From the NCBI GenBank assembly GCA_022425945.1, contig JAKMEK010000092.1, positions 1-64,000 on the forward strand: 64,000 bases of DNA, given 5' to 3'. The number at the start of each line of letters is the position of its first letter. The stretch's first letter is position 1. The notes under the pieces were generated by a model, which saw only the letters and a program-made list of their open reading frames with translations, was not told where the DNA came from and made no database searches. This stretch comes from Flavobacteriaceae bacterium. Its GTDB lineage: Bacteria > Bacteroidota > Bacteroidia > Flavobacteriales > Flavobacteriaceae. A program made the position numbers and the translations under genes. This document shows positions 17,154 to 25,705 of this stretch, piece by piece.

Positions 17154-17750
17154 ATGATTATGGAGGTTTTTAATTTCATTCCACCAATGGCTCAAGATAA
17201 GGTCAAAGCTCTTTTAGTTGAGTATCCTGTTGAGATGAAAGTGGTCGGAAAACGGAAAACCAAACATGGGGATTTTAGAAAACTGCCCTCCGGACGGGTT
17301 CAAATAACCCTCAATGAACAACAAAACCCTTACCGTTTTTTGATTACACTTTTGCATGAAGTGGGACATCATGTGGCGTTCATCAATCACGGATTTCGGA
17401 TTCAATCACATGGGAAGGAATGGAAAAATTGCTTCAGAAGTGTCAGTGTTCCGTTTTTGGTAGAAGAAATATTTCCTCAGCCACTGTTATCTGTTTTTGC
17501 TCAACATTTAAAAAACCCAAAAGCAAGTAGTGATACAGATCAACAACTCGGACTAGCTTTGCGAGCATTTGATCCACCCACGCATAAAAAAGCTATCTTT
17601 GAGTTGCCCATGGGCATACATTTTAGTTTGGATAACGGCCGCGTTTTTCAAAAAGGGCCACAAAGGCGAAAGCGCTTTGAGTGTTGTGAAATTAAAACAG
17701 GAAAAACCTATCTTTTTCAGCCAAATGCAGAAGTAAATCAAATGAATTGA
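17154..17750 (+). CDS. SprT-like domain protein
   Basis: The 198-residue protein carries a SprT-like zinc metalloprotease signature, TLLHEVGHHVAFINHG (about 63-79), with the HExxH core and a following SHGKEWKN segment that matches the third-ligand region of the family. The C-terminus, RFECCEIKTGKTYLFQPNAEV, is the conserved end of the Bacteroidota form. Eukaryotic Spartan relatives cleave DNA-protein crosslinks; the role of the bacterial proteins is unclear. It sits 7 bases after the SDR gene and 2 bases before the mannose-1-phosphate guanylyltransferase gene on the same strand. Confidence 0.8.
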   Translation: MIMEVFNFIPPMAQDKVKALLVEYPVEMKVVGKRKTKHGDFRKLPSGRVQITLNEQQNPYRFLITLLHEVGHHVAFINHGFRIQSHGKEWKNCFRSVSVPFLVEEIFPQPLLSVFAQHLKNPKASSDTDQQLGLALRAFDPPTHKKAIFELPMGIHFSLDNGRVFQKGPQRRKRFECCEIKTGKTYLFQPNAEVNQMN

Positions 17751-17752
17751 AG

Positions 17753-18835
17753 ATGAACGAAACAAATAATAATTTTGCTTTAATCATGGCGGGAGGCGTA
17801 GGAAGTCGTTTTTGGCCCTCTAGCAGGGCATCCCTCCCAAAACAATTCCTCGACTTAACAGGAGTGGGTAGAACCTTACTTCAGCAAACTTATGATCGAT
17901 TGGAAGGGATTGTTCCATCAGATCAAGTCTATATATTGACCAATGAGCGCTATAAGTCTTTGGTCAAAGATCAATTGCCAGAGGTTAATGTGTCACAGAT
18001 AATTTGTGAGCCAGCCATGCGCAATACAGCCCCTTGCCTCTTATTTGCTGCGCTTAAAATTCAGCACAATAACCCTAATGCTTCTACTGTAATCTTACCA
18101 AGCGATCATTTTGTTGCTGATTTACCATCATTTAAAGAAGACGTTTTAGCTGCCTTTAGTCATGTGTCTAGACATGATGAGCTACTCACCTTCGGTATTC
18201 CTCCAACTTCGCCTCATACAGGTTATGGCTATTTGCAAGTTAAAGAGAAAGATAAGTCACCATCTCCCATCACTGCTTTTACCGAAAAACCAACCCTAAC
18301 GAAAGCAGCTACATTTTTAGAGGCTGGTAATTATTTCTGGAACGCAGGTATTTTTGTCTGGTCAATACGTGTATTGCTAAACGCATTTAAGGATCATCAA
18401 CCTGAGATGTTAGCACTCATGGAAGCAGGAATCCGAACTTTTGACACTGAAGAAGAACAGTCGTTTTTGGCGGAAGAGTATCCAAAAGCAGAGAGTATTT
18501 CAATTGACTATGCAATTATGGAAAAGGCTTCAAATATTTCCATGATTAAAGCGGGGTTTTCTTGGAATGACCTCGGCACATGGACCTCCCTTTATGATCA
18601 ACTGTCTACCGTAGAAGATGAAAACATAGCGGTTAATGCTGATCTACTTGCTGATGAATCAAATAGAAATATGGTGTATTCTTCCGATAAGAAACTAATC
18701 GTTGTAAAAGGGTTGGAAGATTTTGTGATTGTGGAAGAAAAGGATGTGTTGTTGATTTACCCTAAAGGAGATGACCAAAGTGTGAAAGAATTGCGTGATA
18801 AAGCTAAGGGTATAGCTGGTGAATCAATAGCCTAG
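17753..18835 (+). CDS. manC: Mannose-1-phosphate guanylyltransferase
   Basis: The enzyme makes GDP-mannose from mannose-1-phosphate and GTP for surface polysaccharide or glycoprotein sugars. The 360-residue protein opens with the nucleotidyltransferase signature ALIMAGGVGSRFWPSSRASLPKQFLDL. It then shows ILPSDHFV (metal-binding Asp), PHTGYGYLQV, AFTEKPTL, NYFWNAGIFVW and AGFSWNDLGTW, all typical of GMP-type enzymes. The length indicates the single-domain form without the fused isomerase. I chose the ATG at 17753 rather than the TTG two codons earlier, which overlaps the preceding stop. It is convergent with mlaF with no gap between stop codons. Confidence 0.9.
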   Translation: MNETNNNFALIMAGGVGSRFWPSSRASLPKQFLDLTGVGRTLLQQTYDRLEGIVPSDQVYILTNERYKSLVKDQLPEVNVSQIICEPAMRNTAPCLLFAALKIQHNNPNASTVILPSDHFVADLPSFKEDVLAAFSHVSRHDELLTFGIPPTSPHTGYGYLQVKEKDKSPSPITAFTEKPTLTKAATFLEAGNYFWNAGIFVWSIRVLLNAFKDHQPEMLALMEAGIRTFDTEEEQSFLAEEYPKAESISIDYAIMEKASNISMIKAGFSWNDLGTWTSLYDQLSTVEDENIAVNADLLADESNRNMVYSSDKKLIVVKGLEDFVIVEEKDVLLIYPKGDDQSVKELRDKAKGIAGESIA

Positions 18836-19603
18836 CTACTCGCTTTCTTCCAAGTAGACTTTTCGAACTTTTTTAAACAGTTCAGAAGAGTAGACGAAAT
18901 TTGTGACGGCTTCATTGTCGGTTTTAAAAATTTCCTTGTTGCTGCCTTCCCATTTTTTCTCACCGTCTTTTAGGAAAATTATTTTTTCCCCGATTTCCAT
19001 TACTGAATTCATGTCGTGGCTATTGATGACAGTGGTGATTTGGTACTCTTGGGTAATTTCTTGAATGAGGTTATCAATCAAAATAGCTGTTTTAGGATCT
19101 AATCCAGAGTTGGGTTCATCGCAAAACAGATAGTTTGGGTTCATTATAATTGCACGAGCGATGGCTACCCTTTTTTGCATTCCCCCCGAAATTTCTGAAG
19201 GTAGTTTAGCATTAGCATCAATCAGATTTACACGTTTAATGGCAATATTCGCGCGTTCTCGGATTTCATCTGCAGCTGCTTCAGTAAACATTTTCATGGG
19301 AAACATCACGTTTTCCTCTACCGTCATTGAGTCAAATAGCGCGCTACCCTGAAAGACCATTCCCATATCTTGACGCAAGAGAGAGCGTTCCTTTTCTGTC
19401 ATTTGAGAGAGTGGATTTTGATTGTAAGATATTTCCCCTTCACTTGCTTGATGAAGCCCAAGGATACATTTGAGAAAGACTGTTTTTCCAGATCCACTCT
19501 GACCAATAATTAGATTGGTTTTTCCTTGTTCAAAAACGGTTGAAACCCCTTTTAAAACCTCAGTTTCTCCAAACGATTTTTTTAAATTGTTAATTTCGAT
19601 CAT
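18836..19603 (-). CDS. mlaF: ABC transporter ATP-binding protein, MlaF type
   Basis: This is the ATPase of an MCE/Mla-type phospholipid transporter. The 255 residues show Walker A GQSGSGKTV, the Q-loop region MGMVFQGSALFDSMTVEENV, the signature ISGGMQKRVAIARAI, Walker B YLFCDEPNSGLD with the MlaF-type DPKT, and the H-loop VINSHD. ISGGM and the SALFDSMTVEENV region are typical of MlaF rather than of uptake ABC proteins. The start codon follows the mlaE stop directly, so the two are translationally coupled. The MCE-domain partner is not in the window. Confidence 0.88.
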   Translation of the reverse strand: MIEINNLKKSFGETEVLKGVSTVFEQGKTNLIIGQSGSGKTVFLKCILGLHQASEGEISYNQNPLSQMTEKERSLLRQDMGMVFQGSALFDSMTVEENVMFPMKMFTEAAADEIRERANIAIKRVNLIDANAKLPSEISGGMQKRVAIARAIIMNPNYLFCDEPNSGLDPKTAILIDNLIQEITQEYQITTVINSHDMNSVMEIGEKIIFLKDGEKKWEGSNKEIFKTDNEAVTNFVYSSELFKKVRKVYLEESE

Positions 19604-20344
19604 CTAGGTTAGTAAAAAGTTAGTGACAAAGGAATTCATTAAAATGATCGCCACACTGGTCCAGACAAAGGAAGTGGTGCTTGCTTTTCCGACACCTAGT
19701 GCACCTCCTTTCATGAAATAGCCATGATACGAGGGTATGGTAGCCAAAAGCATGGCAAAGAGAAATGTTTTTATAAATGCATAGGTGACATGAAAGGCGT
19801 TGAAGTCTAATTGCAGGCCTTCTACAAAGTCTGCATGGGCAGAAAAACCACCAGTAATACAAGCAACATACCCACCGAAAATTCCTAAAAACATTGAAAT
19901 AACAATGATGAAGGGGTAAAGTGTCATGGCGGCTATCTTGGGAAAAATAAGGTAATTGTAGGTATTTACTCCCATGACTTCAAGTGCATCGATTTGTTCA
20001 GTGACCCGCATGGTTCCAATGGATGAGGTGATGAAAGAGCCCACTTTTCCAGCCATAATAATGGAGATAAAGGTAGGTGCAAATTCTAAAATGATGGACT
20101 GTCGCGTGGCATAGCCAACGAGGTATTTTGGGAGTAAGGGATTGTCAGAGTTAATTGCTGTCTGGATAGCGACAACACCTCCGACAAAAAAGGAGATGAA
20201 TGCAACAATGCCTAGTGACCCGATTATTAGATCGTCAATTTCACGAACGACAAGTTTTCTTAATACAGAAGATTTGGTGAATTTTCCAAAGGTTTTTTGG
20301 AGCATAATAAAATATCTTCCTATGTGCTCAAGCAATTTTATCAT
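19604..20344 (-). CDS. mlaE: ABC transporter permease, MlaE type
   Basis: The 246-residue integral membrane protein has about five hydrophobic segments and the MlaE core: FVGGVVAIQTAI, YATRQSIILEFAPTFISIIMAGKVGS, SIGTMRVTEQIDALEVMGVN and the C-terminal GGALGVGKASTTSFVWTSVAIIL. It is the inner-membrane permease that pairs with MlaF to move phospholipids between the membranes. The gene lies directly before mlaF with no gap. Upstream, 67 bases separate it from the KAS III-like gene on the same strand, and no terminator is seen, so the three genes may be one unit linking lipid synthesis and transport. That link is inference. Confidence 0.88.
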   Translation of the reverse strand: MIKLLEHIGRYFIMLQKTFGKFTKSSVLRKLVVREIDDLIIGSLGIVAFISFFVGGVVAIQTAINSDNPLLPKYLVGYATRQSIILEFAPTFISIIMAGKVGSFITSSIGTMRVTEQIDALEVMGVNTYNYLIFPKIAAMTLYPFIIVISMFLGIFGGYVACITGGFSAHADFVEGLQLDFNAFHVTYAFIKTFLFAMLLATIPSYHGYFMKGGALGVGKASTTSFVWTSVAIILMNSFVTNFLLT

Positions 20345-20411
20345 GCTTAAAAGTACACAATTAAGCGGATTTATGCACCAATTAAAATGGGATTATAAGG
20401 CTTTAACCGAA

Positions 20412-21467
20412 TTAAACGCGGTAGGTAATTGCATTGATGTTCATTCCGGCACCTACGCTGGCAAATAAAACAACATCGCCCTTTTCAAGGCTGTGATTTT
20501 CTAAGTCGTTTTTCAGTACTTGATCGTATAAAGTGGGAACGGTAGCAACTGAACTATTGCCAAACTTCTGAATATTCATGGGTAATACCTGCTCGGGAGC
20601 TGCATGTTTGTATAGACGGAAAAAACGTTTTACAATCGCTTCGTCCATTTTCATGTTGGCTTGGTGAATAAAGATTTTCTTTAGGTTTTCGATCGGAACC
20701 CCTGAGGCATCCATACAGGCTTTCATTGCTTGTGGTACGTTCAAGAGTGCAAATTCATAAACTTTACGCCCTTTCATTTTAATGTAACTTAATTTATCTG
20801 CAGGGTCGTTGGACTGCTCGAAATTTAAGATGTCAATTTCGTTGTTCGCAGTATATGTTACTGATTTATGTGAAAGTATGGCACCGCCATCTTCTTTCTT
20901 TTCAATGATAGTTGCGCCTGCTCCGTCGGCAAAGATCATGGAGTCGCGATCAGCATTGTCAACTACACGTGAAAGTGTTTCAGTTCCAATAACCAAACAT
21001 TTATTCGCCATACCAGCTTTGATGAATGCTTTGGCTTGTACCACACCTTCGATCCAACCTGGGCAACCAAATATAAGGTCATAGGCAACACAATTTGGAT
21101 TAATGATGTTGAGGTTCGTTTTTACGATGGATGCAATGCTGGGTAATGCCATGGATTGGCTTGATCCTGCGGGTGTGTTTCCGAAATTATGCGCTACAAT
21201 GATATAATCAATGCTTTCCTGATCGATGCCAGCATCCTTGATTGCCTTTGCAGCAGCCTCAGAGGCTAGGTCAGAAGAGTTTATTTCATCTGGAGCATAA
21301 CGTCGTTCTTCTATTCCAGTAATTGAAGAAAACTTTTCAATGATCTCTTCATTGCTATTTGCAAAGGGCTCACCCTTCTCATCGAGGAAATGATGGGATA
21401 AAAAGTCACTGTTTTTCTGTATGGAAGTTGGGACGGCTCTTCCTGTACCCGAAATAGAAATATTCAT
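20412..21467 (-). CDS. 3-oxoacyl-ACP synthase III-like (KAS III / FabH family) enzyme
   Basis: The 351-residue protein is a thiolase-fold condensing enzyme. The expected catalytic triad is visible: Cys in AYDLIFGCPGWIEGV (about 134), His in KIFIHQANMKM, and Asn in KFGNSSVATVPTLYD. The N-terminus (ISGTGRAVPTSIQ, ITGIEERRYAP) is of the FabH kind, and GDVVLFASVGAGMNINA is the C-terminal glycine loop. FabH starts fatty-acid synthesis from acyl-CoA and malonyl-ACP. The region before the catalytic Cys (FGCPG instead of ACAGF) departs from canonical FabH, so a secondary paralogue with another acyl substrate is quite possible. A TACATTTG -7-like box lies upstream on the minus strand (21487-21494). 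Confidence 0.82.
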   Translation of the reverse strand: MNISISGTGRAVPTSIQKNSDFLSHHFLDEKGEPFANSNEEIIEKFSSITGIEERRYAPDEINSSDLASEAAAKAIKDAGIDQESIDYIIVAHNFGNTPAGSSQSMALPSIASIVKTNLNIINPNCVAYDLIFGCPGWIEGVVQAKAFIKAGMANKCLVIGTETLSRVVDNADRDSMIFADGAGATIIEKKEDGGAILSHKSVTYTANNEIDILNFEQSNDPADKLSYIKMKGRKVYEFALLNVPQAMKACMDASGVPIENLKKIFIHQANMKMDEAIVKRFFRLYKHAAPEQVLPMNIQKFGNSSVATVPTLYDQVLKNDLENHSLEKGDVVLFASVGAGMNINAITYRV

Positions 21468-21599
21468 AATTAAAGCAATTTCAGTTCAAATGTATAATTT
21501 GCGCTGCATTGTTACATAAATGAGGTAAAAATCGAACGATTTTCAACCTATGCATAATTCTATTTATCTGTTGATAATAAATATTTAATTCACTCTTTT

Positions 21600-21733
21600 T
21601 CAATTGATTGAATAGGATTCTACCGATGGACAACTGCAGATAAGATTACGATCTCCAAAGGCTTCGTCTACTCTTCTGACAGAAGGCCAAAATTTGTTTT
21701 CTCGAACAAATTCTAGCGGATATAATGCTTTTT
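21600..21733 (-). pseudogene. gcvP: Displaced C-terminal end of gcvP
   Basis: In the frame one base away from gcvP the minus strand encodes about 43 residues, including [20 protein letters not shown] and [13 protein letters not shown], then TGA. This is the conserved last segment of GcvP. The switch point is the five-T run at 21729-21733 (plus strand), where one more T would join the two frames. Confidence 0.88.
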
Positions 21734-24430
21734 GCGACTATACTTAAAGTTCCATTCGTCTACCGTAGCCATTTCAAGTGTGTGGGGTGCATTTTTCAAC
21801 AAGCTATGCTCATCATGGTGGTCGCTTGCTGCAATTTCTGCAGCGATGGAAATCATCGCATCACAAAAACGGTCAATTTCAGCTAAATTTTCACTTTCGG
21901 TTGGTTCAATCATCATGGTTCCGGCTACGGGAAAAGATACTGTAGGCGCATGAAAACCATAATCCATTAAACGTTTAGCGACATCTACCACTTCAATGCC
22001 TTGCTCCTTAAATGGGCGCAGGTCAATGATGAGTTCATGCGCAGAGCGACCATTGTCTCCAACATAGAGTACAGGATAGGCCCCTTCTATTCTTTCTTTG
22101 ATGTAATTTGCATTGAGTATTGCAATTTCTGTAGCTTCTTGAAGCCCTTTACTTCCTAGCATTTCAATGTAGCCATATGAGATGAGGCAGGCGAGCGCCG
22201 ATCCCCAAGGTGCTGCAGAAATGGCCTCAATGGCTTGGTCTCCACCAGTAGCGATAATTGGATTAGAGGGTAGGAAGGGAGCCAAGTGTGCAGCTACGCA
22301 AATTGGTCCAACGCCTGGTCCACCTCCTCCATGTGGGATGGCAAAGGTTTTGTGAAGGTTCAGGTGGCATACGTCTGCACCAATGGCTGCAGGACTGGTA
22401 AGTCCAACCTGTGCATTCATGTTTGCTCCGTCCATATAGACTTGGCCTCCATGTTCGTGAATCAATGCCGTGATACTTTTTATATTGGCCTCAAAGACCC
22501 CGTGCGTCGATGGGTAAGTTACCATCAGAGCAGATAAATGATCTTTGTGTTCAAGCACTTTTTCTTGAAGATCGATCCAGTCAATATTCCCTCTTTCGTC
22601 TGTTTTTGTAACGACCACTTTCATTCCTGCCATTACGGCTGAAGCTGGGTTTGTTCCGTGTGCTGAGGCGGGTATAATACACACATCTCGATGATGGTCC
22701 CCACGTGATTGGTGGTAGGCACGTATGACCATAAGACCAGAATATTCACCTTGAGCACCTGAATTGGGCTGAAGAGAGGTTGCTGCAAAGCCAGTAACAA
22801 TATTTAGCTGATGTGTTAAGGCGTTCAATACTTCTTGATAACCTTTCACCTGATCTAGGGGAGCAAATGGATGAAGACTTCCCCACTGCGGTGAGCTAAG
22901 GGGTAGCATCTCACTAGCGGCATTGAGTTTCATTGTACATGAGCCCAAGGATATCATCGAATGGTTTAAAGCCAAATCTTTGCGTTCTAATTTCTTTATG
23001 TAGCGCATCAGGGCAGTCTCCGAATGGTAAGAATTGAACACAGGATGTGTCATGAAATCACTCATTCGAATTAGGTTTGAAGGTATGCGCTCAAGGTCTT
23101 CCGTGACTGTAGGAATTTCTTTTTCAGCATAAGTAGTAAAGACAGAAACCAATTGCTCGAAATCTTCAGAGGTCGTTGCCTCGTTTAAAGAAATTGTTGC
23201 TGAGCTCGTATCGGGATAGAATAAGTTAATCTCATGCTCTAGCGCAATGGGTTGTAACTTTTTTGCATCTACACTAAGGTGCAGGGTGTCAAAATAAGCC
23301 CTGTTGTTTTGTTGAATTCCCAAACCGTTTAAAACGGATTCAAGCTTTTTAGCTTTGTTGTGAATTTCAGTTGCTATGGCTTTCAATCCTTTAGGGCCAT
23401 GGTAAACAGCGTACATACCTGCCATTACGGCCAACAAAACTTGAGCTGTACAGATGTTTGAGGTTGCACGATCTCTTTTTATGTGCTGCTCTCTGGTTTG
23501 AAGCGCCATTCTAAGTGCAGGTTTTCCATCCAAATCCCTTGTTTGTCCAATGATTCTTCCTGGGATATTTCTTTTGTAGGCCTGTTTTGTAGCAAAATAG
23601 GCGGCATGAGGTCCTCCATAGCCAAGGGGAATACCAAAGCGTTGAGTTGTGCCCACCACAACATCAACATCGTATTTTCCCGGAGCCTCTAGGAGGGTGA
23701 GTGATAGTAAGTCAGCTGCAACGACAATTTTTATCTCATGTGCTTTTGCACGCTCTACCAAAGCAGGTAAGTCTACGATTGTCCCATTTTTATCTGGATA
23801 CTGGAAAAAAGCTCCAAAGAATGCTGAACTTGGTGTAAAGTCGCTTTCTTTTCCAAGAATAATTTCAATGCCTACTGGTGTAGCACGTGTGCGTAGGAGT
23901 GCGATGGTTTGTGGGAGCGTATTTTCTGCAACGAAGAATTGATTGGCATTATTTTTCTTTTGCTCTCTTGTGCGAACAGCATAAAGCAGACTCATTGCTT
24001 CAGCAGCAGCCGTGCTTTCGTCCAATAGGGAAGCGTTGGCGAGTTCCATGCCGGTTAAGTCAGTTACCACTGTTTGGTAATTGAATAAGGCTTCCAGTCT
24101 TCCTTGTGCTATTTCTGCTTGATATGGGGTATAAGCAGTGTACCATCCTGGATTTTCTAAAATGTTTCGTTGAATAACGGCAGGTACAATTGCGGGGTGA
24201 TAACCTAGTCCGATATAATTGTCAAATAATACATTCTTGTTGGAAAGCGCTTGAATTTTCTTTTGATAGGCATATTCAGAAATACCCTCGGGTAAAGCAA
24301 GCGGATTGGCTAAACGAATGTCAGCCGGAATGGTTTCGTTGATGAGGGTAGCAATGCTATCTACGCCAATTGTTTTAAGCATTTTTGCTCTTTCATTTTC
24401 ATTTGGACCTAAGTGTCTGTTCACGAACAT
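21713..24430 (-). CDS. gcvP: Glycine dehydrogenase (decarboxylating), P-protein GcvP, frameshifted at the C-terminus
   Basis: GcvP is the PLP-dependent P-protein of the glycine cleavage system, which decarboxylates glycine and passes aminomethyl to the H-protein lipoyl arm. The single-chain bacterial form is seen: the N-terminal half has [12 protein letters not shown] and [13 protein letters not shown], and the C-terminal half has the PLP lysine in [21 protein letters not shown], the motif [14 protein letters not shown] and the glycine-rich PGVGPI. The frame ends in YSRKKHYIR, which is not a GcvP end. After one added A in the A5 run, the sequence continues as [20 protein letters not shown] and on to a TGA at 21600, as expected for this family. 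A one-base deletion or an assembly error is therefore likely. A TAAATTTG -7 box is upstream. Confidence 0.93.
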   Translation of the reverse strand: MFVNRHLGPNENERAKMLKTIGVDSIATLINETIPADIRLANPLALPEGISEYAYQKKIQALSNKNVLFDNYIGLGYHPAIVPAVIQRNILENPGWYTAYTPYQAEIAQGRLEALFNYQTVVTDLTGMELANASLLDESTAAAEAMSLLYAVRTREQKKNNANQFFVAENTLPQTIALLRTRATPVGIEIILGKESDFTPSSAFFGAFFQYPDKNGTIVDLPALVERAKAHEIKIVVAADLLSLTLLEAPGKYDVDVVVGTTQRFGIPLGYGGPHAAYFATKQAYKRNIPGRIIGQTRDLDGKPALRMALQTREQHIKRDRATSNICTAQVLLAVMAGMYAVYHGPKGLKAIATEIHNKAKKLESVLNGLGIQQNNRAYFDTLHLSVDAKKLQPIALEHEINLFYPDTSSATISLNEATTSEDFEQLVSVFTTYAEKEIPTVTEDLERIPSNLIRMSDFMTHPVFNSYHSETALMRYIKKLERKDLALNHSMISLGSCTMKLNAASEMLPLSSPQWGSLHPFAPLDQVKGYQEVLNALTHQLNIVTGFAATSLQPNSGAQGEYSGLMVIRAYHQSRGDHHRDVCIIPASAHGTNPASAVMAGMKVVVTKTDERGNIDWIDLQEKVLEHKDHLSALMVTYPSTHGVFEANIKSITALIHEHGGQVYMDGANMNAQVGLTSPAAIGADVCHLNLHKTFAIPHGGGGPGVGPICVAAHLAPFLPSNPIIATGGDQAIEAISAAPWGSALACLISYGYIEMLGSKGLQEATEIAILNANYIKERIEGAYPVLYVGDNGRSAHELIIDLRPFKEQGIEVVDVAKRLMDYGFHAPTVSFPVAGTMMIEPTESENLAEIDRFCDAMISIAAEIAASDHHDEHSLLKNAPHTLEMATVDEWNFKYSRKKHYIR

Positions 24431-24445
24431 AAGCTACTTTTTTTG

Positions 24446-24453
24446 CAAATTTA
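24446..24453 (-). promoter_or_regulatory. Candidate -7 box of the gcvP promoter
   Basis: The minus strand reads TAAATTTG, a TAnnTTTG match, 16 bases before the gcvP ATG. No -33 TTG is seen at standard spacing. Confidence 0.35.
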
Positions 24454-24540
24454 CTTTAATATTCCAGAAGACTTTGTGCGATTGATGTTCAGTTATGGAC
24501 AAGTTTTCAACCTTACGGTTTAACTTATAAACACTTTCGT

Positions 24541-24548
24541 TAATTTTG
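24541..24548 (+). promoter_or_regulatory. Candidate -7 box upstream of the UbiA-like gene
   Basis: TAATTTTG matches TAnnTTTG but ends only 4 bases before the ATG. If used, the transcript would be almost leaderless. Confidence 0.3.
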
Positions 24549-24552
24549 CCCC

Positions 24553-25356
24553 ATGGGCGTATTAAGTCGATTTTTCCTCGGGTATGTAAAAGGTAATTTT
24601 CATGTGGCTTGCATGGTCCTATGTTTTTATGAGATTACCCAGCTAAGGTGGGGCTTTTCATCGTTTTTAAATGATCAATTGTTGGTATTGTGTCTTTCGT
24701 TTCTAGCTTACAACGGAATCCGTCATTATCCTTTTGTCCACTTTAAGCAGTCATTTCCACCCTACTATTTGGCTTTGTTTTTTGTTGCTTTTTTTTACAG
24801 TGGTTTTTTGTTTTTGGGACGATCCATGGAAGAGCAATTATTGCTTTTTTGTTGCTTTCTTTTGAGTTTGGCATATACCATTCCTTTTCCAAGAAAGCAT
24901 AAAAATCTCCGAAACAGATATGGACTAAAAATATTAATTGTTGCCTTATGTTGGACCTTACTAACGGCAGTATTTCCTTTGCTCGGCCTTGCTGTCTTTG
25001 AGGGTGCTCATTATCTTTTTTTTGTAGAGCGTTTTATCATGGTAGTTGTGGCAACCCTGCCTTTTGAGATTCGAGATTCGTCGGCAGATGATCAAGACTT
25101 AGGTACCATTCCGCAACTTATTGGTTGTCAATTCACTAAGCTTTTGGGCTACGGTTTGCTTTTACTTTTGGTTTTTTTAATTGTGTTTAATCCAGCGTTT
25201 TCCCTTGCAGAAGCCAGTGCAATGGGTGCTATGTTATTGACTTATTGTATATCCTTGTATTTTATTCAGCCTTCGAGTCCAAAAAACAGTACATTGTTTT
25301 GGGTGGAGGCGATTCCTTTGGTGGGCTTCATGATTTATTTTTTTAATCCTTTTTAG
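24553..25356 (+). CDS. UbiA-like integral membrane protein
   Basis: The 267-residue protein is very hydrophobic, with about eight predicted membrane spans. The order of segments, a basic loop after the fourth span (RKHKNLRNRYGLKILIVALCW) and the cytosolic motif LPFEIRDSSADDQDLGTIPQLIG resemble UbiA-superfamily prenyltransferases, whose second Asp-rich motif binds the prenyl diphosphate through Mg. The first Asp-rich motif (NDxxDxxxD) is not visible; the matching place reads YNGIRHYPF. The protein may therefore be a divergent or inactive member. The rhodanese gene begins directly after its stop, so the two are probably co-transcribed. It is divergent from gcvP. Confidence 0.55.
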   Translation: MGVLSRFFLGYVKGNFHVACMVLCFYEITQLRWGFSSFLNDQLLVLCLSFLAYNGIRHYPFVHFKQSFPPYYLALFFVAFFYSGFLFLGRSMEEQLLLFCCFLLSLAYTIPFPRKHKNLRNRYGLKILIVALCWTLLTAVFPLLGLAVFEGAHYLFFVERFIMVVVATLPFEIRDSSADDQDLGTIPQLIGCQFTKLLGYGLLLLLVFLIVFNPAFSLAEASAMGAMLLTYCISLYFIQPSSPKNSTLFWVEAIPLVGFMIYFFNPF

Positions 25357-25357
25357 T

Positions 25358-25705
25358 ATGTATTTTCTATTGTTAGTTCTTTTTTCTCAAACCATCAGTA
25401 ATCTTCAAAGTGTAGATGATTTTGCAGTTTTAATGGGACAAGAGTATGTTTTGGTGGATGTTCGATCGGCCGAGGAATTTGCACAAGGAGCCTTACCTAA
25501 TGCTATAAACATATCGGTGAATGCGATAGATTTCCCCTTTGAAATTAGTCGTTTAGACAAAGATTTACCAGTGCTTATATATTGTAAGTCAGGTGCGAGA
25601 AGTGCACGTGCTGCCATAGCAATGAAGGCCCTAGGGTTCGAAACAATACACGAATTAGAAGGAGGTTATTTGGCTTGGGAGGCAGCAAAAAAATTAAAAC
25701 ACTAG
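25358..25705 (+). CDS. Single-domain rhodanese-like protein, probably exported
   Basis: This is a 115-residue rhodanese domain with the active-site loop YCKSGARSARAA (Cys about residue 73), the CxxGxR type that can carry a persulfide. VLVDVRSAEEFAQGALPNAINI is the N-terminal rhodanese signature and LEGGYLAWE the C-terminal one. The first 14 residues (MYFLLLVLFSQTIS) look like a signal peptide, so a periplasmic location is inferred. The ATG follows the UbiA-like stop by one base, and the 3' end overlaps the convergent M3 peptidase gene by 12 bases. The function, sulfur transfer or redox, is undefined. Confidence 0.85.
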   Translation: MYFLLLVLFSQTISNLQSVDDFAVLMGQEYVLVDVRSAEEFAQGALPNAINISVNAIDFPFEISRLDKDLPVLIYCKSGARSARAAIAMKALGFETIHELEGGYLAWEAAKKLKH

